Source: an uncultured Clostridia bacterium
GTDB taxonomy: Bacteria > Bacillota > Clostridia > Christensenellales > Pumilibacteraceae
Reading direction: 5' to 3'
DNA length: 20,705 nt
Assembly: GCA_947086925.1 (NCBI GenBank)
Contig: CAMUAL010000030.1
Span: forward strand, 1 to 20,705
The notes under the pieces are model-generated. The model made no database searches, was not told the origin of the DNA, and saw only the letters and a list, made by a program, of their open reading frames with translations. Shown in pieces: positions 14,780 through 20,705 of this stretch; position 1 is the first letter of the stretch, and each line of letters starts with the position of its first letter. A program made the position numbers and the translations under genes.

Positions 14780-16336
14780 TTACAGTTTTTCCGCCAATTT
14801 GGTGAAAACTTCCATTGTCGCCCACGCGTCGAATATAGCGCGGTGCGCTCCCTTGTTTTCCACACCGAAATGCTTTACGAGAGTACCCAACTTGTAATTT
14901 TTAAGTCCGGGGCAATAAGTTTTGGCAAGCGATAACGTATCCATTAAATTGTTGTCGAAATAGATTCCGAGAGGTTCTCCGTAAGCACGTATAAAACCGT
15001 GGTCGAACTGCACATTCTGCCCCACCATTATGCTTCCGTCGGTAAACTTGTAAAAATCGGGCAGAACATCCTCTATGTGAGGTTGCCCCTTAACGTCGGA
15101 ATCTTCTATATGAGTAAGCTTTATTATGCGCTCGGGAATAGGTTCGCACGGGTCTATGAAAGTGGAAAAAGTTTCGGTAACTTTGCCGTTTTCAACCTTA
15201 ACCGCGCCTATCTCTATAATTTTATCGCTTTCGGTGTTAAATCCAGTCGTTTCAATATCGAAAACGACAAAAGTTTTATCTTTCATAAACTTGGGAACGG
15301 ACTTCGCCGCTCCGGAATCGAAAAGCGAATACTGCTTTTCCTCTACATACTTTTGCGGGAAAACATGAACGTACGCATCGGGTACTCGCCTGCGTCTGCG
15401 GTTGGGAACCAAATCGGCGGGCAGAGTGCACAAGCTTATATCGCGCACCATAAACGATTTTGCGCCTCCGCCGCGATAAGTATCTTCCTCAACCTTGCCG
15501 CGCGCTATTATCTGTTGTCCGACTTTAAGAGTAGGAAACAGTTCCACCGTCTTTTTATTCGGAAAGTAAACGCACGATATACTACCCGAAAAATCTTCTA
15601 TCGAAAACTTGAAAAACTTTCTGTTCGATTCCTGTTCGCCCTCTTTCGGTTTACGCATCTGCTCATATATTTTCGAGAGCGTTCCGCAAAGCACCGCGCT
15701 CTCTTTGGGCGCAGTAACGTCTTGTATGTATCCCGCAGGCTCGTATATTATTTTTCCTATAAATTCCTCTACGTTTTGCGGTCGAATCAACCTGCCTTCG
15801 TCGGGACGATCCAAAATATAACTGCTTGCGGCGGGTTTGATTTCGGTTTCCACGATATTCGTTGCCCCCGTTGATTCGAGTTCGCAACGTATATCTTCGC
15901 AAAATGCAACGCTTAAATAGTCGTCGATAGCCGACTGAATTTTCTGCGTTATGCAGTAATCGTACACACTTTGCTGTAATATGAGTTTTATTACGTAACC
16001 CCCTTCCGACTTTTCGCAAATCACGTCTTTATCGGTAAGACTTCCGCAAAGCATGGGATATTCCGATAAAAACGCAAACAAGTCGGCTTTGAAAAAATCG
16101 AAATCGAAATGGCTTTTTTTAAGCTTTATGTTCACTTCGGCGGTGCTTTTAATCAGCTTTTTAAAAGTGTTTTCTATAAATTCGCGCTTGGCGAGTATAA
16201 GAGCTTCTTTATCGGCGGGATATATAAAATTGAAATCGCAAGTGCATTTACGTACATTCACATTAACCGACGAAAGCTTGATAAAATCAAACTTATTTTC
16301 GGTTATTTCGTTGAATTTTGCAAGCACTTTTTCCAT
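14780..16336 (-). CDS. Truncated PolC-like protein: N-terminal, OB and 3'-5' exonuclease domains only
   Basis: This gene occupies the normal polC position (ispG-polC-rimP) but encodes 518 residues, whereas full PolC is about 1430. It has PolC-type N-terminal domains (about 1-190) and an OB fold (about 225-325). A linker with a basic RRRRR run and QYSLF (335-339) leads into a DEDDh exonuclease (356-518). All catalytic residues are present: Asp360 and Glu362 in DIETTG, Asp445 in QNVQFDHGF, and His498 and Asp503 in HRAIFDAW. The PHP domain that normally flands the exonuclease is missing, so OB joins exonuclease directly, and there is no polymerase. The 60 bases after the stop hold no remnant. 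It is likely a free proofreading or repair exonuclease. The replicative polymerase must be encoded elsewhere. The start ATG has only a distant AAGGA. Confidence 0.9.
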   Translation of the reverse strand: MEKVLAKFNEITENKFDFIKLSSVNVNVRKCTCDFNFIYPADKEALILAKREFIENTFKKLIKSTAEVNIKLKKSHFDFDFFKADLFAFLSEYPMLCGSLTDKDVICEKSEGGYVIKLILQQSVYDYCITQKIQSAIDDYLSVAFCEDIRCELESTGATNIVETEIKPAASSYILDRPDEGRLIRPQNVEEFIGKIIYEPAGYIQDVTAPKESAVLCGTLSKIYEQMRKPKEGEQESNRKFFKFSIEDFSGSISCVYFPNKKTVELFPTLKVGQQIIARGKVEEDTYRGGGAKSFMVRDISLCTLPADLVPNRRRRRVPDAYVHVFPQKYVEEKQYSLFDSGAAKSVPKFMKDKTFVVFDIETTGFNTESDKIIEIGAVKVENGKVTETFSTFIDPCEPIPERIIKLTHIEDSDVKGQPHIEDVLPDFYKFTDGSIMVGQNVQFDHGFIRAYGEPLGIYFDNNLMDTLSLAKTYCPGLKNYKLGTLVKHFGVENKGAHRAIFDAWATMEVFTKLAEKL

Positions 16337-16344
16337 AAAGTAAG

Positions 16345-17391
16345 TCAGTCCTTAACGGCTTCGTCTATTAGCATTTTCAGTTCGGTAATAATATTCTCGT
16401 TTGCTACGGTTTTCAAAATACGTCCGTGCGAAAATATTACGGACTTCCCGAGTCCTCCTGCCACGCCCAAATCGGCGTCGGACGCTTCACCCGGACCGTT
16501 TACCACACAACCCATAACGGCCACTTTAAGCGGAACGGTTACGGATTCGAGCAACTTTGCCACTTCATCGTATATTTCGGATAAATTTATGTTGCACCGC
16601 GAGCAAGTGGGACAAGAAACTATTTCGCAACCGCTACGGAGTCCAGCAGACTGTAAAATGAGCTTTGCCGCTTTAACTTCTTCAACGGGGTTGCCCGTAA
16701 GCGAAACTCTGATTGTGTCGCCTATTCCGTCGAGCAAAAGAGCCCCTATTCCTATTGACGATTTTACTATTCCCGCGGTTTTTGCTCCGCTTTCCGTTAT
16801 TCCGAGGTGAAGCGGATAATCGCATTTTTCGTGAAGCTTCCGATAGGCATCTACGCACAGCCTTACGTCGGACGATTTTACCGAAATAACCGTATCGTAA
16901 AATCCGAATTTTTCCAAAAGTTTTACATGCGACAACGCGCTTACGCACAATGCGCGTGCCGTTCTCCCGTATTTATTCAGAATATCTTTATCGAGTGAAC
17001 CCGAATTTACGCCTACTCTTATGGGGGTGCCGTTCGCCTTACAAGCATGTACAAGCGACTTGACGTTTTCGTCCGAACCTATATTTCCCGGATTGAATCT
17101 GATTTTATCGAAACCTATGTCACTGCATGCAACGGCAAGCTTATAATCGAACTGAATATCCGCGACAAGCGGCACGTCGGTTCTGCCTATTATCTTGCGG
17201 CACGAATCAACGTCGTCACTGTTGCAAACCGCAATACGCACTATGTCGCACCCTGCGTTTTTAAGTTCGTTAATCTGACCGAGTGTAGACTCCGTATCGG
17301 AAGTGCGTGTGTTGGTCATGGACTGAACGGTTACGGGCGCGCCACCCCCTATAAACGCATTGCCCACCTTGATTTTTCTTGTAGTATGCAA
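16345..17391 (-). CDS. ispG: 4-hydroxy-3-methylbut-2-enyl diphosphate synthase IspG (GcpE)
   Basis: IspG is the iron-sulfur enzyme that turns methylerythritol cyclodiphosphate into HMBPP, late in the MEP isoprenoid pathway. The 348-residue product has the N-terminal TIM-barrel region (VQSMTNTRTSDTESTLGQI, VADIQFDYKLA, IRFNPGNIGS). The C-terminal cluster domain has the cysteine ligands in SCPTCSRCNINL and in MGCVVNGPGEASDAD, with the catalytic Glu in NGPGE. It starts at a TTG (17391) with GGAGG six bases upstream. It sits 12 bases after rseP and eight bases before the PolC-like gene, in the same transcript as dxr. Confidence 0.98.
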   Translation of the reverse strand: MHTTRKIKVGNAFIGGGAPVTVQSMTNTRTSDTESTLGQINELKNAGCDIVRIAVCNSDDVDSCRKIIGRTDVPLVADIQFDYKLAVACSDIGFDKIRFNPGNIGSDENVKSLVHACKANGTPIRVGVNSGSLDKDILNKYGRTARALCVSALSHVKLLEKFGFYDTVISVKSSDVRLCVDAYRKLHEKCDYPLHLGITESGAKTAGIVKSSIGIGALLLDGIGDTIRVSLTGNPVEEVKAAKLILQSAGLRSGCEIVSCPTCSRCNINLSEIYDEVAKLLESVTVPLKVAVMGCVVNGPGEASDADLGVAGGLGKSVIFSHGRILKTVANENIITELKMLIDEAVKD

Positions 17392-17403
17392 ATTTTGCCT
17401 CCT

Positions 17404-18444
17404 CTACGCCAAAACAAAACCCACTATATCCACTATTATTACAAACGCAAACAGTGCAATCAATCCTATCGTGTGAATATAATTTTCAACCGTGCGATTT
17501 ACGGGTTTACCGCGAATCCACTCTATTATCGTAAATATTACCTTAGAGCCGTCAAGAGCGGGTATAGGCAGAAGATTGAATATGCCTAAGTTTGCGGCAA
17601 TGAGCGGCAAAAGCAAAAAGATATTCCGCCAATTTGCCGCGGATACGCTTGCCATCATTGTAACGGTGCGCACAGGCCCCGTAAGGTTAGTCACCGAAAC
17701 CTTACCCGTAATAAGCTTGAAAAAGCTGCCTAATATCGTCCATGCCATTTTGCCCGTAAACGGTATGCAGTAAATAAATGCGTCGCCCGCGTTTCCGTTT
17801 TCATATATGCGGGTAGATTCGAAACCGAAACCGTTATAGCTTTCGCCGTTGCCCGATACCACCGATTGAACTGTAAGAGGGACTGTAATCGTTTCGCCGT
17901 CGCGCAAAACGGTTACCGTAACCTCATCGCCGAGTTTAAGTTTTGCGGCATAATCTTCGAACGCATGCATAACGCCTATTTTGCCGTCGTCGACCTTGAT
18001 AATCCTGTCGCCATCTTGTAGCGCGCAATACGGACTGCCCGTTTCGGCTTTATAAACCTGCGTAACCTCCGGCACGGCATAACCTACGATTAAAATAAAC
18101 AGAAACGAAAAAATTACCGCCGAAAGCAGATTAAACACTCCGCCCGCAAGCAATACAATTATGCGTTTCCACGGCTTTTCGTCAACAAACGAACGCACAT
18201 CGGGATTATCGCTCTTTTCGGTTTCGCCCTCGAACGCGCAAAATCCGCCTAGCGGAAAAAGTCGCAAAGATACCACTTCGCCGTTTTTCTTTTTCTTGCT
18301 GAAAAGCTTGGGACCGAACCCTACCGAAAATTCATTGATTTTGAATTTTAATATTTTACCCGCAATGTAATGACCGAATTCGTGAATTATAACCATTATC
18401 AGTAAGATTACTATTGCAAGCAGAATGTAAAGAAACGTAGCCAA
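17404..18444 (-). CDS. rseP: Site-2 intramembrane metalloprotease RseP/RasP
   Basis: This site-2 protease cleaves substrates within the membrane, such as anti-sigma factors and signal-peptide remnants. The 346-residue product has the zinc motif HEFGH (21-25) in the first membrane helix, a single PDZ domain (about 120-195) and the second active-site motif NLLPIPALDGSKVIF, with Asp298 as the third ligand. The last Gly of the usual LDGG is Ser here. Four membrane segments are evident. It starts at a TTG (18444) with GGAG six bases upstream. The order cdsA-dxr-rseP-ispG is typical of Firmicutes. Confidence 0.96.
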   Translation of the reverse strand: MATFLYILLAIVILLIMVIIHEFGHYIAGKILKFKINEFSVGFGPKLFSKKKKNGEVVSLRLFPLGGFCAFEGETEKSDNPDVRSFVDEKPWKRIIVLLAGGVFNLLSAVIFSFLFILIVGYAVPEVTQVYKAETGSPYCALQDGDRIIKVDDGKIGVMHAFEDYAAKLKLGDEVTVTVLRDGETITVPLTVQSVVSGNGESYNGFGFESTRIYENGNAGDAFIYCIPFTGKMAWTILGSFFKLITGKVSVTNLTGPVRTVTMMASVSAANWRNIFLLLPLIAANLGIFNLLPIPALDGSKVIFTIIEWIRGKPVNRTVENYIHTIGLIALFAFVIIVDIVGFVLA

Positions 18445-18458
18445 AACCTACTCCGTGT

Positions 18459-19583
18459 TTATTTATAGTCCGTCATCAGTTTATCGAAAATTTCGTTGTG
18501 TACGTCTATAATTTCTTCGTAACTTATGCAGTCTTTGAAATTTGCTTTAATTAAAGTTTTTTCCACTATTTCGCTTATATCCGTAAATTCTATTTTGCCG
18601 TTTAAAAACAACGAGACAGCCGCCTCGTTTGCGGCGTTAAGTATACACGATGCGTTTTTACCGAGCGACAAACTGTATTTTGCGAGTTTCGGCAAAGTAA
18701 AAACCTGTTCGTCGGGCGGCAAAAACGTAAGGTTGCCGCTAAGCGGCAAAGGTTTTACGTCGGACTCCATACGCTCGGGATAAGTAAAAGCAAGCTGAAT
18801 GGGTAAACGCATATCGGGCGACGAAAGCTGAGCCATAACCGCGCCGTCGCAATACTCTACCATAGAGTGTATAATGCTTTGCGGATGAATTACGTAATCT
18901 ATGTTCATTGTGTCGAACAGCCACCGAGCCTCGATTATTTCGAGTCCTTTATTCATCATGGTGGCACTGTCAACCGAAATCTTTTTACCCATTTTCCATG
19001 TCGGGTGATTTACGGCTTCTTCGGGCGTTACCGATTTAAGCTCGTTGCGCTTTCTGCCGTAAAACGGACCGCCGCTTGCAGTAAGTATTATCCTCGAAAC
19101 TTCGCTCTTTTTTCCGCAAGCCAAACACTGCCAAATTGCGGAGTGCTCGCTGTCTACGGGCAGAATACTTACGCCCTTCTCTTTTGCTCTCTTTGTTACG
19201 AGCTCTCCCGCCGCTACAAGCGACTCTTTGTTTGCAAGCGCAACCGTTTTTCCGCAATCGATTGCGGTAAGCACGCTTTTAAGTCCCGCGCACCCCACTA
19301 CCGACACAAGCACAACGTCGCAATCGCACATTACGGCATCCGTAAGACACTCGTCACCCGCACCGACTTTACAATCGAGTGCGGATTTAACCGTGTTATA
19401 ATATTCTACGCCGCAAATTCCCGCATATTCGGGTTTAAATTTTTTTGCTTGCGAAATCAAAAGGTCGGCGTTTACATTTGCGGTAAGAGCAACCACCTTG
19501 AATAAGTCGGGGTACTTTTCTATTATTTGCAGTGCCTGTCGCCCTATAAAACCGGTACTGCCTATAATCGCAATTTTTCTCAT
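18459..19583 (-). CDS. dxr: 1-deoxy-D-xylulose 5-phosphate reductoisomerase
   Basis: Dxr makes methylerythritol phosphate, the first committed MEP pathway intermediate, using NADPH. The 374-residue product has the NADPH-binding GSTGFIGRQAL start, ALANKESLVAAG, the metal and substrate site LPVDSEHSAIWQCL, ILTASGGPF, and HPTWKMGKKISVDSATMMNKG. It continues with IHPQSIIHSMVEYCDGAVMAQ and SSPDMRLPIQLAF. It starts at an ATG five bases after the cdsA stop without a strong Shine-Dalgarno, so re-initiation from cdsA is likely. Length is slightly below the usual 380-400, with all motifs present. Confidence 0.98.
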   Translation of the reverse strand: MRKIAIIGSTGFIGRQALQIIEKYPDLFKVVALTANVNADLLISQAKKFKPEYAGICGVEYYNTVKSALDCKVGAGDECLTDAVMCDCDVVLVSVVGCAGLKSVLTAIDCGKTVALANKESLVAAGELVTKRAKEKGVSILPVDSEHSAIWQCLACGKKSEVSRIILTASGGPFYGRKRNELKSVTPEEAVNHPTWKMGKKISVDSATMMNKGLEIIEARWLFDTMNIDYVIHPQSIIHSMVEYCDGAVMAQLSSPDMRLPIQLAFTYPERMESDVKPLPLSGNLTFLPPDEQVFTLPKLAKYSLSLGKNASCILNAANEAAVSLFLNGKIEFTDISEIVEKTLIKANFKDCISYEEIIDVHNEIFDKLMTDYK

Positions 19584-19588
19584 AACCG

Positions 19589-20452
19589 TTAAACCATAAG
19601 AAAACTCATGTAAATATATATTATAACCGCGCTCATCATCATGCCGTCGATTCGGTCGAGAACGCCTCCGTGACCGGGAAGAATATTTCCGTAATCTTTA
19701 ATGCCGCATCTGCGCTTTAAATACGAGGCTATCAAGTCGCCTATTTGGTCGAACACCGAAGCGAAAAATCCGAGCATTAAAAAGTGAATTACGTTTTTCA
19801 CCGTTCCGCTCGCAAATAAAGACGCGTTTAAAAGTTCGAACTTCGCAAGCGCGTAAACAATCATTGCGCCGCCTACTCCGCCTATAATTCCTCCTATTGC
19901 CCCCGAAACCGTCTTTTTCGGGCTGATTTTGGGGCAAAGCTTAGGACCTTTAAGAAGCGACCCTACAAGATACGCAAAAGTGTCGGTTAAGCAAGGAACG
20001 ATAAATACAAGTAAAATCGCGCTTATGCGATACGACGTGTAAAAGTAGTTCAAGCCGAGCATGTACGACAGTATTGTAACGGGATAAATCATAGCAAGCA
20101 ACGTAGAAGTTGCGTTGCGTATTGTTTTATGCTTGCTTGCTCCGCAGTAAATAAAGCAGATTGCCACCATTAAGGCAAGCACACCGAAGTAACCCGCTAC
20201 ACCCAAACCTTCGCCGGCATATTTTTCTATAAAGTAAAACGCAATATATCCCAAAAACGCATATAAAACAACGATTAAATCGATTGGTTGAGAATAGCGT
20301 TTGCCTATCGCTCGGCACACTTCCAAACTGCCGCCTACCGCTATCATTAAAACGAACACATCGAAAAAAATGTCGTTTACATATATCGACAATAAAACGG
20401 TTCCTACGTAAACCAACGCAATAAATATAGCTGTTATAGAACGTGTTTTCAT
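19589..20452 (-). CDS. cdsA: Phosphatidate cytidylyltransferase CdsA
   Basis: CdsA makes CDP-diacylglycerol from phosphatidic acid and CTP at the membrane, the entry to phospholipid synthesis. The 287-residue product is strongly hydrophobic, with about eight membrane segments. Near its C-terminus it carries the family signature SYLKRRCGIKDYGNILPGHG followed by GVLDRID. The conserved PCLTDTFAYLVGSLLKGPKL segment precedes it. The ATG overlaps the uppS stop as ATGA. Length and motifs are normal. Confidence 0.97.
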   Translation of the reverse strand: MKTRSITAIFIALVYVGTVLLSIYVNDIFFDVFVLMIAVGGSLEVCRAIGKRYSQPIDLIVVLYAFLGYIAFYFIEKYAGEGLGVAGYFGVLALMVAICFIYCGASKHKTIRNATSTLLAMIYPVTILSYMLGLNYFYTSYRISAILLVFIVPCLTDTFAYLVGSLLKGPKLCPKISPKKTVSGAIGGIIGGVGGAMIVYALAKFELLNASLFASGTVKNVIHFLMLGFFASVFDQIGDLIASYLKRRCGIKDYGNILPGHGGVLDRIDGMMMSAVIIYIYMSFLMV

Positions 20453-20705
20453 GTTTTGATTTTTCCGTACCTGCGCTCGCGCTGTGAAAAGTCGTTAAGA
20501 ATTTTAATTAAATGTTTCTTATTGAAATCCGGCCACAGAATATCCGTAAAGAAAAGTTCGCTGTAAGCGCATTGATAAAGCATAAAATTGCTAAGACGAA
20601 ATTCTCCGCCGGTGCGCACTATAATATCGGGGTCGGGCATGTCGCAAGTGTATAACAAGCGCGAAAATTCTTCTTCGCTAAGCTGTTTACCCTGCTCTAT
20701 TCCCT
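20449..20705 (-). CDS. uppS: Isoprenyl transferase / undecaprenyl diphosphate synthase (partial, 3' end)
   Basis: UppS condenses isopentenyl units onto farnesyl diphosphate to make the carrier lipid for cell-wall synthesis. Only the C-terminal 85 codons lie in the window; the gene continues past 20705. The visible part includes the conserved MPDPDIIVRTGGEFRLSNF motif, the QCAYSELFF helix, ILWPDF, and the QRERRYG ending. The frame is open without interruption to the window edge. It precedes cdsA with a 4-base overlap, the usual Firmicute order. Confidence 0.96.
   Translation of the reverse strand, partial: GIEQGKQLSEEEFSRLLYTCDMPDPDIIVRTGGEFRLSNFMLYQCAYSELFFTDILWPDFNKKHLIKILNDFSQRERRYGKIKT

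Noticed and set aside
1..20705. Mobile elements, CRISPR arrays, tRNA or rRNA genes
   Set aside because: I found no transposase or integrase, no regularly spaced repeats and no structural RNA signature. The gene content is continuous core genome.

Overview
The window looks like an ordinary chromosomal backbone segment from a spore-forming Firmicute, most likely in class Clostridia. The basis is gene content and order: a spoIIIA sporulation operon, the MEP isoprenoid genes dxr and ispG, a PolC-derived protein in the usual polC position upstream of rimP, and a ylxR/ylxQ pair between nusA and infB. All 25 genes lie on the minus strand, so they are transcribed from high to low coordinates. I see no rRNA, tRNA, mobile element or CRISPR array.

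In transcription order, the first block (20705 to about 14780) is envelope lipid and isoprenoid synthesis: uppS (5' end outside the window), cdsA, dxr, rseP and ispG. It is followed by a shortened PolC relative that keeps the N-terminal, OB-fold and 3'-5' exonuclease regions but has no PHP or polymerase region. The second block (about 14771 to 6043) begins with a promoter candidate and a 10-bp leader hairpin. It continues through rimP, nusA, ylxR (rnpM), ylxQ, infB, rbfA, nrnA, truB and ribF, which serve ribosome maturation, transcription elongation, translation initiation, RNA modification and flavin cofactor synthesis. It ends with an endonuclease IV-like TIM-barrel gene. Genes here touch or overlap, as expected for translational coupling.

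The third block is an M24 aminopeptidase gene plus efp, driven by a near-consensus extended sigma-A promoter (6018-6046) and closed by an intrinsic terminator (4322-4362). The fourth block is spoIIIAA-AB-AC-AD-AE-AF-AG, with the first codons of a probable spoIIIAH at the window edge. It has its own possible sigma-E promoter and encodes most of the forespore-mother cell transenvelope channel.

The best candidate for something new is the shortened PolC protein. Its exonuclease residues are intact, its polymerase is absent, and the linker before the exonuclease carries a QYSLF pentapeptide resembling a sliding-clamp binding motif. It could be a stand-alone, clamp-tethered proofreading or repair exonuclease. 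The rest is conserved housekeeping and sporulation content. Heavy use of TTG starts, the rimP leader hairpin and a compact SpoIIIAG are smaller points of interest. No stretch over 300 bases lacks a gene.
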